24,987 nucleotides of DNA from a virus (IMGVR_UViG_3300032289_001914:1-24987); one strand, 5' to 3'; positions 1-6,236 are shown, counted from the first letter of the stretch. Numbers and translations are program-made. The notes: a model not told the origin generated them from the sequence alone.

Positions 1-25
1 AATCCGCAGGATTAGCAGGGACAAA
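1..25 (-). repeat. S repeat, copy 1 (cut by window edge)
   Basis: First of four copies of a roughly 50-bp dispersed repeat, here truncated by the window start. The shared core on the minus strand is GTCYCTSCTAATCCTNCGG followed by ATT, with a small AATCC/GGATT inverted repeat. It lies about 60 nt downstream of the promoter at 89-117, so the unit it ends is very short. A minus-strand ORF beginning with ATG at 66 runs through it and off the edge, but has only 22 visible codons and cannot be judged. Confidence 0.5.
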
Positions 26-88
26 ATTGATTTATTACTATTTTTATCTAAACCCTTACCTCCCATGCACTTACGACCACCTCTCCAT

Positions 89-117
89 AGTATATCGTCG
101 TTTGCCCGCTTTGTCTA
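89..117 (-). promoter_or_regulatory. Sigma-70-like promoter
   Basis: TAGACA-N17-TATACT on the minus strand. It is directed off the left edge towards the S repeat at 1-25. Confidence 0.55.
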
Positions 118-129
118 TAAGAAACTTGA

Positions 130-211
130 CGTAAACCCTTATGGCACTTAAAGTTACGACTAATTTGGCCGGCCCGTTTTGTCGTAAGTCCTTATGCGGC
201 AACCACTTACG
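130..211 (-). repeat. 82-bp tripartite element R1
   Basis: The element family consists of a 29-bp hyphenated palindrome (7-bp arms, 15-bp spacer), a 24-bp GC-rich centre and a second 29-bp hyphenated palindrome, 82 bp in total. In this copy the left unit has weaker arms (CGTAA/TTACG), the centre contains GGCCGGCCCG, and the right unit is a perfect CGTAAGT...ACTTACG. It lies after the terminator of the DUF932 gene and before the next leftward promoter. Confidence 0.8.
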
Positions 212-235
212 TCAATTCGCGTTTTGATAAAAGAG

Positions 236-265
236 AACCGCCGCAGAGTTTCCCCTACGGCGGTT
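236..265 (-). terminator. Rho-independent terminator of the DUF932 gene
   Basis: An inverted repeat AACCGCCG/CGGCGGTT with a 14-nt loop lies about 28 nt after the stop codon at 293. On the minus strand it is followed by TCTCTTTTATC, so it fits an intrinsic terminator. Confidence 0.75.
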
Positions 266-292
266 TACCCTTTTCATCGTGACAAGAAAAGA

Positions 293-1240
293 TCAGACAG
301 CGTTCGCAAAATCCACGGCAGTATTAAGAGCCTTAAGATTATCAGCACCATTCTGACCGAACCACAGAGAGTCAAGGCGGTTGCTCACCGTTCGACCCTT
401 ATTGTAATTAAGGTACTCATTGTAGCCGTTATAAGCGGCCCACCAAGTTCCACGAACTCCGGCAGCACTCTGGTGCGGGCCTTCGACCAGTGCAAGAATC
501 TCATCCATAATATTACGGGTGCGAGTCTTGATATCCTCTTCCGGGGTCTTATCAATTCCAAGCATAACCTTAACATACTTCTGAATATCGTTCTGATTAA
601 AGTCTTTCGACGCGAGGAACCGATACTGTTCCGCAGTCGCTTCAAACTGCACATTAATATTGTCCATAATATCACGCACGTTTTCCAGATTAACTTTACT
701 GGAACGAGTATGACGAATACGGATAAGCTGACTATCCTTACTATTATGAGCAGCCGCGAGAGTATTGACGCAGACCACCCGAATCGGAGTATATCCGACG
801 CGGATCGACGTTGTACCATCGTGACTATTCGACAGCAGAATAAACTTACTCACCTCGTCGCCACGAACAATTTCGCTGTTCGCACGGTTGAGTTGAGCCA
901 ACACCCAAACCTTTTCGCCCTCACTGAGCGAACCGGCAGTGTGCAGTTGGCACTCGCTAGCGTCGAGGAACGGCTGAAACCAATCGAACGCATCCTGATT
1001 CTGGAGCGGGGTATAACGAGGCCCCACAACACCCAGCACACGATTGTCACTCTTGCGATAGGTAGCCTTGGCATTAACCGGAGTACCTTCCGCAGTAAAC
1101 AGCGGCTTAGTACCAACTTCCCAATCCAGACCAGCGGCAACAATAGCATCGCTGATGGACGGATTCTCATCCAACTGCGTACCCTCACCATGCCAGGGGG
1201 TAGCACCAACAAACATCATCTTTTCAACCATAGCAGGCAT
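293..1240 (-). CDS. DUF932 / phage-plasmid-like protein (TIGR03299 type)
   Basis: A 315-residue protein recognised from its overall pattern as DUF932. The N-terminus contains a PWHGEG motif (about 15-20), then a VGPRYTPLQN-like segment (about 72-81) and VRVVCVNTL-like residues near 153-161 typical of the family. The C-terminus carries a TWWAAYNGYNEYLNY stretch. This family is common in phages and plasmids; its biochemical role is not established. The start at 1240 is supported by AAGGG about 8 nt upstream and by the promoter at 1284-1311. The gene is monocistronic and ends at the hairpin at 236-265. It is the longest minus-strand gene in the window and more GC-rich than the tRNA region beside it. 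Confidence 0.85.
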   Translation of the reverse strand: MPAMVEKMMFVGATPWHGEGTQLDENPSISDAIVAAGLDWEVGTKPLFTAEGTPVNAKATYRKSDNRVLGVVGPRYTPLQNQDAFDWFQPFLDASECQLHTAGSLSEGEKVWVLAQLNRANSEIVRGDEVSKFILLSNSHDGTTSIRVGYTPIRVVCVNTLAAAHNSKDSQLIRIRHTRSSKVNLENVRDIMDNINVQFEATAEQYRFLASKDFNQNDIQKYVKVMLGIDKTPEEDIKTRTRNIMDEILALVEGPHQSAAGVRGTWWAAYNGYNEYLNYNKGRTVSNRLDSLWFGQNGADNLKALNTAVDFANAV

Positions 1241-1283
1241 AATCGACCCTTTCGTGTTATCTGTTTCTCACTCTGATACGCTG

Positions 1284-1311
1284 ATTCTATCATAGATTAT
1301 CGGCCTGTCAA
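1284..1311 (-). promoter_or_regulatory. Promoter of the DUF932 gene
   Basis: TTGACA-N16-TAGAAT with a CCGATAATC box in the spacer; it lies between element R2 and the gene. Confidence 0.8.
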
Positions 1312-1341
1312 CAGCTAAACTTGCGAAAAAATTTCTTGTGT

Positions 1342-1423
1342 CGTAAGTTGTTGAGAGCAAAGCACTTACGTCAAACCGGGCCGCCCGCCTTCGTCCTAAG
1401 TCCTTTAGTGGTCTAGGTTTAGG
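1342..1423 (-). repeat. 82-bp tripartite element R2
   Basis: The left unit is CGTAAGT...ACTTACG, the centre CGGGCCGCCCG, and the right unit CCTAA...TTAGG. The right unit overlaps the last codons and stop of the phosphoribosyltransferase gene (stop at 1405-1407), so part of the element is coding sequence. Confidence 0.8.
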
Positions 1424-1905
1424 AGCGGCGACCCAAATCTCTTTTCACAGATTTTAGATCCTTCCATATCTGGTTTGAATACTGTTTCTTGTGGAAGATA
1501 ACAATAAATACCAATACATCTAGATCTAGGATATTCTTCCTTAAGTGTGGAAGTAATATGCTTTATAGTACTTCCAGAGCAAATAAGATCGTCAATAATT
1601 ACGTACCTAAAAGGAGCAACCCCCTCAGTTGTAAAATTGCTATATCTTCTTTCATCTTTGCGTACCACCAAAATATTTTTGTTAATAATCTCAGCAATTT
1701 GCGGCACAACCATCAAACCGCTTACGCCACAACAAACAATACTATCAAAGTCTTTACTAATCTTTCGAAGATCACATACAGCCTTAATGATAATCTTATT
1801 CCTGATCTTATGGTTCAATACATGACAAGTATGGCTAGCTCCTTGAATGATTCCGCCATCGGTATTGCGGACTTCTTCAATTTCCATTTCATTTAACGAT
1901 TTCAT
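1405..1905 (-). CDS. Phosphoribosyltransferase-domain protein
   Basis: A 166-residue protein with a type I phosphoribosyltransferase signature: a hydrophobic strand ending in two acidic residues and a PRPP loop, VIIDDLICSGST (about 102-113). It is preceded by a CCGVSGLMVVPQIAE segment (59-72) and an ILVVRK strand (78-83), as in orotate or adenine phosphoribosyltransferase folds. Such enzymes transfer phosphoribose from PRPP to a base or related acceptor; the acceptor cannot be told from sequence, and a salvage or regulatory role is equally possible. The gene follows tRNA-Lys in a mixed tRNA/mRNA unit probably started at 2314-2342. The Shine-Dalgarno sequence is weak. Its 3' end lies inside element R2. 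Confidence 0.8.
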   Translation of the reverse strand: MKSLNEMEIEEVRNTDGGIIQGASHTCHVLNHKIRNKIIIKAVCDLRKISKDFDSIVCCGVSGLMVVPQIAEIINKNILVVRKDERRYSNFTTEGVAPFRYVIIDDLICSGSTIKHITSTLKEEYPRSRCIGIYCYLPQETVFKPDMEGSKICEKRFGSPLLNLDH

Positions 1906-1926
1906 AAATGTACCAAATCTATTAAG

Positions 1927-1999
1927 TGGGCCCCCGGGGACTCGAACCCCGAACCTAAGAGTTAAAAGCTCCTTGCTCTGCCAATTGAGCTAGAGGCCC
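1927..1999 (-). tRNA. tRNA-Lys (UUU)
   Basis: A full cloverleaf with acceptor GGGCCTC/GGGGCCC, D arm, anticodon loop CTTTTAA (anticodon TTT), T loop TTCGAGT and discriminator A. CCA is not encoded. Confidence 0.93.
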
Positions 2000-2005
2000 A
2001 ACTAT

Positions 2006-2173
2006 TTATTCAATCACTCTATAGCTATAACTATCAACATCATTCAGATAGGCATTTTGAACCTTATCAAAAACTTCAAGGTAAGTAAAATCAGAACTAT
2101 CCATAGGAATAATAAGATCAGCAAGAGTTTGACCTTCACTATTCAAAATATCATAAATATGAACATTTTTCAT
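2006..2173 (-). CDS. Small protein of unknown function (55 aa)
   Basis: Starts MKNVHIYDIL and ends SYRVIE. ATG at 2173 is preceded by TGGAAAAAATC, a plausible Shine-Dalgarno region. The gene lies between tRNA-Glu and tRNA-Lys on the same strand with 6-31 nt gaps, so a single transcript would carry both tRNAs and this message and would need processing. The product is acidic and soluble with no recognised family. Confidence 0.7.
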   Translation of the reverse strand: MKNVHIYDILNSEGQTLADLIIPMDSSDFTYLEVFDKVQNAYLNDVDSYSYRVIE

Positions 2174-2204
2174 GATTTTTTCCAATCAAAATTAAATCGA
2201 ACAG

Positions 2205-2276
2205 TAGCCCTATGGAGGATCGAACTCCAATCTCCACCTTGAAAGGGTGGCGTCCTAGCCATTAGACTATAGGGCC
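2205..2276 (-). tRNA. tRNA-Glu (UUC)
   Basis: Anticodon stem CCACC/GGTGG with loop CTTTCAA (anticodon TTC), T loop TTCGATC and D loop AATGGCTA. The first acceptor pair is a G-U wobble. No CCA is encoded. Confidence 0.93.
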
Positions 2277-2313
2277 ACACTATCGTAACTCTAACGTCAG
2301 CCTCCGTTTTGCT

Positions 2314-2342
2314 ATTGTACATAATCGGTATTCTGTTGTCAA
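2314..2342 (-). promoter_or_regulatory. Promoter of the tRNA-Glu / tRNA-Lys / phosphoribosyltransferase unit
   Basis: TTGACA-N17-TACAAT, about 38 nt upstream of tRNA-Glu. Confidence 0.75.
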
Positions 2343-2411
2343 GACTTGAATTGTTTTTGAATCGAAATGGTGTATTATAATTTAGCGAGACATAACTATA
2401 GGAGTTCTATT

Positions 2412-2918
2412 ATGAAATGTACTAATTGCGACAAGGATACTAATAATCCCAAATTCTGCTGTAGATCGTGTGGAATATCTTATAATAACAGAATTCAACC
2501 TAAAAGACGTAAAAATACTAGGTATTTCAAATGTTTAAAATGTAAAAACAAAACTGAGTTTAATACTAACAATCCTAGAAAATATTGCTCTAAACAATGT
2601 CAAATAGAACATAAAAGGGAAAAATCAGATTCTCTTATAGAAAAACAAGGTTTTGGTAATGGTTACTACCATAACTTCACTATTAGAAAATATTTTATCC
2701 GTAAATATGGAAACAACTGTATGATATGTGGACAGTCTGGAGACAATTGGAATGGTAAGCCTATCACTTTAATTGTAGATCATATTGATGGTAAATCTAA
2801 TAATAATCACTTGGATAATCTTAGGATTGTATGTCCTAACTGTGATTGCCAATTACCTACATATAAAGCAAAGAATAAAGGTAATAGTACTAGAACCTAT
2901 TTCATAGTTCAAAAATAA
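2412..2918 (+). CDS. HNH homing-type endonuclease with zinc-binding cysteines
   Basis: A 168-residue protein and the only plus-strand gene in the left 19 kb. ATG 2412 is chosen because AGGAG lies 7 nt upstream; an upstream in-frame ATG at 2367 has no such site. Cysteine pairs (C3/C6, C16/C20, C41/C44, C59/C63) suggest zinc knuckles. The C-terminal HNH core has CMIC at 103-106, VDHIDG (122-127), the central Asn in the HLDNLRIVC segment, and CPNC (141-144). HNH enzymes nick or cut DNA, and free-standing phage copies are often mobile. It is AT-rich, antisense to its neighbours, and its TAA stop abuts the 3' end of tRNA-Ile at 2919, fitting insertion beside a tRNA gene. Confidence 0.88.
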   Translation: MKCTNCDKDTNNPKFCCRSCGISYNNRIQPKRRKNTRYFKCLKCKNKTEFNTNNPRKYCSKQCQIEHKREKSDSLIEKQGFGNGYYHNFTIRKYFIRKYGNNCMICGQSGDNWNGKPITLIVDHIDGKSNNNHLDNLRIVCPNCDCQLPTYKAKNKGNSTRTYFIVQK

Positions 2919-2993
2919 TACTGCGTTGGGGAGTCGAACCCCCTCTTGCTCAGGTTATAAGCCTGATGCCCACTACCGGCGAGCACACGCAGT
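2919..2993 (-). tRNA. tRNA-Ile (UAU)
   Basis: Acceptor ACTGCGT/ACGCAGT, D stem GCTC/GGGC, anticodon stem TCAGG/CCTGA, loop CTTATAA (anticodon TAT, reading AUA). The T stem has one mismatch at 49-65. A UAU anticodon for AUA is unusual, because bacteria normally use a lysidine-modified CAU tRNA. Confidence 0.85.
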
Positions 2994-3002
2994 GTTCATA
3001 AC

Positions 3003-3031
3003 ATTATACACTATCTATCGTCAGTTGTCAA
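3003..3031 (-). promoter_or_regulatory. Promoter of tRNA-Ile
   Basis: TTGACA-N17-TATAAT with an ACGATAGATA box in the spacer, just upstream of tRNA-Ile. Confidence 0.8.
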
Positions 3032-3054
3032 CAACCATCTTTAGAATTTTTCAG

Positions 3055-3125
3055 AGCGTGTAGAGAGAATCGAACTCTCGTCATTTGATTGGAAATCAAA
3101 GGTTCTACCATTGAACTACACACGC
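3055..3125 (-). tRNA. tRNA-Gly (UCC)
   Basis: Anticodon stem TTTGA/TCAAA with loop TTTCCAA (anticodon TCC), T loop TTCGATT, and U discriminator as usual for bacterial glycine tRNAs. Confidence 0.93.
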
Positions 3126-3129
3126 GATA

Positions 3130-3216
3130 CGGAATCTGAGGGATTCGAACCCCCGGAGGATTTTAACCCTCGGCGGTTTAGTAAACCGCTGCCTTAAACC
3201 ACTCGGCCAAGATTCC
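3130..3216 (-). tRNA. tRNA-Ser (ACU)
   Basis: An 87-nt class II tRNA with a long variable arm (GAGG/CCTC), acceptor GGAATCT/AGATTCC and G discriminator, all typical of serine tRNAs. The anticodon loop is TTACTAA, giving anticodon ACT rather than the usual GCT; A34 is rare in bacterial serine tRNAs. Confidence 0.9.
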
Positions 3217-3218
3217 AA

Positions 3219-3289
3219 CAAAGGCGGAGGGAATCGAACCCCCATCTATGGTTTTGGAGACCATCGTTCTACCGTTGAACTACGCCAAT
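3219..3289 (-). tRNA. tRNA-Trp (CCA)
   Basis: Anticodon stem ATGGT/ACCAT, loop CTCCAAA (anticodon CCA), D stem GTTC/GAAC, T loop TTCGATT, discriminator G as expected for tryptophan. Acceptor pairs 2-71 and 3-70 are U-U mismatches, so the gene may be partly degraded. Confidence 0.82.
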
Positions 3290-3298
3290 AAAACTAAA

Positions 3299-3370
3299 CA
3301 CACGGGGTAGGATTCGAACCTACATCTGACAAATTAACAGTTTGGGGCATTACCATTATGCTACCCGTGT
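3299..3370 (-). tRNA. tRNA-Asn (GUU)
   Basis: Perfect 7-bp acceptor ACACGGG/CCCGTGT, anticodon loop CTGTTAA (anticodon GTT), T loop TTCGAAT, G discriminator. One mismatch closes the outer anticodon stem. Confidence 0.92.
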
Positions 3371-3374
3371 AAAG

Positions 3375-3445
3375 TTCCGGGACAAGGATTTGAACCTCGA
3401 CAGGAATATCCAAAGTATTCCGTGCTACCATTACACCATCCCGGA
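3375..3445 (-). tRNA. tRNA-Gln (UUG)
   Basis: Acceptor TCCGGGA/TCCCGGA, anticodon stem GAATA/TATTC with loop CTTTGGA (anticodon TTG), T loop TTCAAAT. Confidence 0.92.
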
Positions 3446-3473
3446 TCATCTTCTACATTCTCTACCATTATAA

Positions 3474-3546
3474 AGCCGGTAGTAGGAGTTGCACCCACGA
3501 CATTCAAATTACAAATTTGACACTCTGCTAACTGAGTTATACCGGC
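3474..3546 (-). tRNA. tRNA-Thr (UGU)
   Basis: Acceptor GCCGGTA/TACCGGC, anticodon stem TCAAA/TTTGA with loop TTTGTAA (anticodon TGT). The T loop TGCAACT lacks the usual second U. Confidence 0.9.
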
Positions 3547-3612
3547 ACTGCAAGGTTCGCTATCTCTAACGAACCCAGATCGCTCTATCCACATGGGTAG
3601 ACACGACTATAT

Positions 3613-3641
3613 ATCATACTCTTTACGCCAACTTTTGTCAA
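3613..3641 (-). promoter_or_regulatory. Promoter of the six-tRNA cluster
   Basis: TTGACA-N17-TATGAT reading into Thr, Gln, Asn, Trp, Ser and Gly tRNAs. The -35 contains the TGA stop codon of the gene ending at 3638. A short hairpin (GGTTCG/CGAACC, about 3550-3571) lies in the leader. Confidence 0.78.
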
Positions 3642-3982
3642 TACCGCTGCGTGTTCGCTGACGCTTGGGCCGATTGTCCATAGTAGTATCGCTGCGGTCT
3701 TGCCGATGTCCCGTTGACAATTGCCACGGCTTCTTGACCTTGATCTTGATATTTTCGCTGTGTCGGTGGAAACTCATACCATAACCCATCTTCGTGTTTA
3801 TAGAAAACTTTATCTACGTTAGGATCATACGCCATTAAGCAGTATTGTATCGGATAAATTACTTTTGTCAACTCTTGTTTTTGTGGCAAAGAGGGCAACT
3901 TAATTTCACCCTTTTGATAGTCCTTTATTCCATTCCACAAGAAACCTACTAAAGCTATAGCTACACCAATCCATTGTATCAT
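3638..3982 (-). CDS. Small protein with N-terminal membrane segment
   Basis: A 114-residue protein from ATG 3982, starting MIQWIGVAIALVGFLWNG: one hydrophobic helix (about 3-17) followed by a soluble, tyrosine- and glutamine-rich domain ending YYYGQSAQASANTQRY. No family recognised. A GTG 12 codons upstream would extend it. A promoter-like TTGACA-N16-TACAAT (3973-4000) overlaps the first codons, so either this match is fortuitous or translation starts further in. The stop codon is embedded in the -35 of the tRNA promoter at 3613-3641. Confidence 0.6.
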   Translation of the reverse strand: MIQWIGVAIALVGFLWNGIKDYQKGEIKLPSLPQKQELTKVIYPIQYCLMAYDPNVDKVFYKHEDGLWYEFPPTQRKYQDQGQEAVAIVNGTSARPQRYYYGQSAQASANTQRY

Positions 3983-4000
3983 ATGTTCATTCCGTGTCAA
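3973..4000 (-). promoter_or_regulatory. Promoter-like sequence overlapping a gene start
   Basis: TTGACA-N16-TACAAT; the -10 falls on codons 2-3 of the gene at 3638-3982. A degenerate promoter-like box (CCGAAT then GTCGATAA) lies upstream at about 4025-4055. Confidence 0.4.
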
Positions 4001-4059
4001 GAGTCTTTTCTGTCCCACAGAAGAATTATCGACATTCGGGCTGAAAATCTTTAATCGGT

Positions 4060-4141
4060 TCTAAGTCTTTGCGGCCAAACAACTTACGACAAATTTGGCC
4101 GGCCCCGCTGCACGTAAGTCTTTGTGCAGCAAGGGTTTACG
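4060..4141 (-). repeat. 82-bp tripartite element R3
   Basis: The left arms are reduced to TAAGT/ACTTA, the centre contains GGCCGGCC, and the right unit is CGTAAG.../...TTTACG. It ends 7 nt after the stop codon of the operon gene at 4149. Confidence 0.78.
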
Positions 4142-4148
4142 CTATATC

Positions 4149-4382
4149 TTATTTCTCCATAGTCCAGCCAGCTTTTTCCATCACTTTTTCTGTGGTAATT
4201 ACTTTAGTGTCTGGTAATGCTGTTGAATAATCTTTAAATCCTCTTTCATCTATATAAAAATTTTCGTCTAATACATCAAAATCGTTCAATTCCCACAGAG
4301 CATCACAAGCCGCCTCAAGAGGACTTTTATTAGTAGAATAAATTAACTCTAGTGTGTTACTTTTAATATAATACTTAGACAT
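4149..4382 (-). CDS. Hypothetical protein (77 aa)
   Basis: Starts MSKYYIKSNTLELIY and ends EKAGWTMEK. The start at 4382 is preferred over a longer reading because GGAG lies just upstream and it overlaps the stop of the kinase-like gene by 8 nt (ATGTCTAA), giving translational coupling. Last gene of a three-gene operon, followed by R3. No domain recognised. Confidence 0.72.
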   Translation of the reverse strand: MSKYYIKSNTLELIYSTNKSPLEAACDALWELNDFDVLDENFYIDERGFKDYSTALPDTKVITTEKVMEKAGWTMEK

Positions 4383-4986
4383 ATTCGGGCTCCTCATATT
4401 GTCCACAGCAAGCTTCACAGTTACAGTACGCTTCTTCTGCACCATCCCAACAAACTTCGGGCCAGTCTTTTTCATTAATCGGAGTTAAACTTTCTCGACC
4501 AAAATCAATAGCAACCAATAGTTTGTTGTTATCTCTGGTAACATAGCCCAGATTCTTTGTATGGGCATCAGTATAAAGTATACCATTATCTTCCATATCA
4601 CTCAGCAAATCTTGTACAAGATAATAATTACCACAATCAGTACAATGACCACAATCACCATAGCAATCAATACTACTAGGACAACGGTATGGTTTAGCGA
4701 TTTCGGTCAAATATCCCCAATCGCTCAATACCATTTCCGTAACCGTAGTCATCTCTCCTTTTTTATTCTGCTTAACAAAATAGTTAGGAACTCTAATCCT
4801 ACAAACCGGACTATGAACCTTAGGGGCAGACAATGGTGCTAGGTGTGATTGTACCGCATGGGCAAAAGTAGCCAAACTCTTATTCGGAAAACCTTTAAAT
4901 CCATAACCCTTACCCCTTACCTTATAAAAAGAGTTTTGGCTTCCACCATCGGCATACTTTCCAACATAACTATATTTAGTAGGCAT
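4375..4986 (-). CDS. Kinase-like protein with cysteine clusters
   Basis: A 203-residue protein. It shows a protein-kinase/aminoglycoside-phosphotransferase-like pair of motifs: a catalytic-loop look-alike TDAHTKNLG (D140, N145) and an IDFG metal-binding motif (160-163), 16 residues apart. The N-terminal VRGKGYGFKGF (23-33) could be a glycine-rich loop plus lysine. A cysteine-rich insertion (C102, C108, C112, C115, C118) and a C-terminal CNCEACC cluster (188-194) suggest metal binding. It is much shorter than classical kinases, so it may be a minimal or inactive kinase. It follows the GP88-like gene by 9 nt. Confidence 0.6.
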   Translation of the reverse strand: MPTKYSYVGKYADGGSQNSFYKVRGKGYGFKGFPNKSLATFAHAVQSHLAPLSAPKVHSPVCRIRVPNYFVKQNKKGEMTTVTEMVLSDWGYLTEIAKPYRCPSSIDCYGDCGHCTDCGNYYLVQDLLSDMEDNGILYTDAHTKNLGYVTRDNNKLLVAIDFGRESLTPINEKDWPEVCWDGAEEAYCNCEACCGQYEEPEYV

Positions 4987-4995
4987 TATATTCTC

Positions 4996-5706
4996 TTAGT
5001 GGGAGGGAAACAAGACATTAGCCAAACCACGCGGACACAAATCACAATGTACACTATTTTTGGTTTTGGTGCAAGTCACGACACCGCGACCACGACGGAT
5101 TTCTGGACAAGTAATAAACTTCTCACCCTCCAACACAACCAGCTTCGGCAGTGCTGCTCGCCAAGCATCGGCCTTGGACTTGCCGCGGGGACGCTTGGGT
5201 GCGATTTTGGTATCACTATCACACCATGCGAAATGCTTGAAACCAGCGACCTTGGCTTGTTTCATATCTTCGCCATCGTGGATACTAGCATACATATTTA
5301 TGTACTTGCCAAGTTCAGTAGACAAGCGAGTATCATAGATATGGGTATAAGCCCACATGGTCGGCAGACTACCACCACTAGCAAGAATACTCTCACAAGC
5401 CCACAATACATTATCGACATATTCATTGTCGAGTTGACCGTCTTTAAAAAAGTCGCCACGTTCATGCCAGCGAACATCTTTATTTTTCTTGACAGCATCT
5501 ACGAGCATCGCACGGATACGGTTTTTTTCCGTGATAAGATTTTGCATAGCAGCAGGACGAACACCGGGATAGATATTTTCCAAATCCTCGGCATAGCAAC
5601 CATTACCAAGAAAATCACAATCGGGAGGACAAGTATCACCAACGGGGCGACTCACCACAATACAGTTTTCCTTACCCAGCTTATCATTACCATTTGCCGT
5701 TTTCAT
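4996..5706 (-). CDS. GP88-like cysteine-rich phage protein
   Basis: A 236-residue protein. The N-terminus has the CPPDC...GCYAE pattern (26-39), and further on comes WHERGDF (80-86), both as I remember from the phage 'gene product 88' family of unknown function. A second cysteine group lies near the C-terminus (ITCPE, VTCTK, HCDLCPRG). A metal or iron-sulfur site is possible. The start at 5706 has AGGAGAAG upstream and the promoter at 5728-5755. First gene of a three-gene operon with the kinase-like gene. Confidence 0.65.
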   Translation of the reverse strand: MKTANGNDKLGKENCIVVSRPVGDTCPPDCDFLGNGCYAEDLENIYPGVRPAAMQNLITEKNRIRAMLVDAVKKNKDVRWHERGDFFKDGQLDNEYVDNVLWACESILASGGSLPTMWAYTHIYDTRLSTELGKYINMYASIHDGEDMKQAKVAGFKHFAWCDSDTKIAPKRPRGKSKADAWRAALPKLVVLEGEKFITCPEIRRGRGVVTCTKTKNSVHCDLCPRGLANVLFPSH

Positions 5707-5727
5707 ATTCTTCTCCTGTGTCTACCG

Positions 5728-5755
5728 ATTCTACACTATATTATCGACAAGTCAA
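5728..5755 (-). promoter_or_regulatory. Promoter of the GP88-like/kinase-like operon
   Basis: TTGACT-N16-TAGAAT with TCGATAATA in the spacer, a canonical example of the left-type promoter. Confidence 0.82.
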
Positions 5756-5784
5756 GAGAGAAACTTTAGCAGAGAAAATTTAAT

Positions 5785-5866
5785 CGTAAGTCGTTGTGTG
5801 GTAAGCACTTACGTCGAATCGGGCCGGCCGCTTTTGCCCTAAGTCTTTATGCGTAAAGAACTTAGG
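5785..5866 (-). repeat. 82-bp tripartite element R4
   Basis: The left unit is CGTAAGT...ACTTACG and the right unit CCTAAGT...ACTTAGG, both perfect 7-bp arms, with centre GGGCCGGCCGC. It lies downstream of tRNA-Arg. Confidence 0.85.
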
Positions 5867-5921
5867 AGAAGCTCACAAGCTTTTAAGAATTGTTCCGTCG
5901 TTTCTGCGTGATTATTCATAA

Positions 5922-5993
5922 TAGCCCCAAGAGGAATCGAACCTCTAACCAGTGCTTAGAAGGCACTTGTTATATCCATTTAACTATGAGGCC
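5922..5993 (-). tRNA. tRNA-Arg (UCU)
   Basis: Acceptor GGCCTCA/TGGGGCT with G-U wobbles, anticodon stem AGTGC/GCACT, loop CTTCTAA (anticodon TCT), T stem AGAGG/CCTCT, discriminator A. Reads AGA. Confidence 0.92.
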
Positions 5994-6001
5994 GTGTCGA
6001 T

Positions 6002-6030
6002 ATTATAACAGAACCCACTCAACGCCGCAA
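6002..6030 (-). promoter_or_regulatory. Promoter of tRNA-Arg
   Basis: TTGCGG-N17-TATAAT followed by ATCGAC. Its -35 is also one arm of the long hairpin at 6025-6062. Confidence 0.65.
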
Positions 6031-6230
6031 GCCCCCGTGGCGTCCCACAGAGGCATTTGCGGTTGTATGGTGTTATCGGCTACCATCTCCATAAGTAATA
6101 TACTCTAGAAGCCCAATAACTTCAAGGTTACCATCCCATTATTGGCTGGTTAGGCTCTTCTAGGTTGCACCCTTATAGTCTTGCAACGGACTCTCATTAC
6201 GCGGGAATAATCCCGCCGCACTATGCCTAA
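6025..6230 (-). ncRNA. Candidate structured non-coding RNA B
   Basis: A gene-free stretch with dense inverted repeats on the minus strand. The final hairpin pairs CCGCAA/TTGCGG outside GCCTCTGTGG/CCACGGGGGC (10 pairs with G-U wobbles, loop GACG). CTAGAAG/CTTCTAG (6157-6163 with 6105-6111) encloses CCAATAA/TTATTGG. There is also GTTGCA/TGCAAC and a GCGGGA-type hairpin. A promoter (TTGACG-N17-TATAAA) sits directly upstream and no sensible ORF fills it. Family unknown. Confidence 0.55.
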
Positions 6231-6236
6231 AATCTA

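Noticed and set aside
194-1276. 360-codon plus-strand ORF
   Set aside because: It is the antisense shadow of the DUF932 gene; no ribosome site, composition unlike a protein, and the minus-strand protein is a recognisable family.
3607-3789. 60-codon minus-strand ORF
   Set aside because: Overlaps the membrane-protein gene in another frame and runs through the tRNA promoter.
4849-5769. 306-codon plus-strand ORF
   Set aside because: Shadow of the GP88-like and kinase-like genes on the minus strand, which have clear starts, motifs and a promoter.
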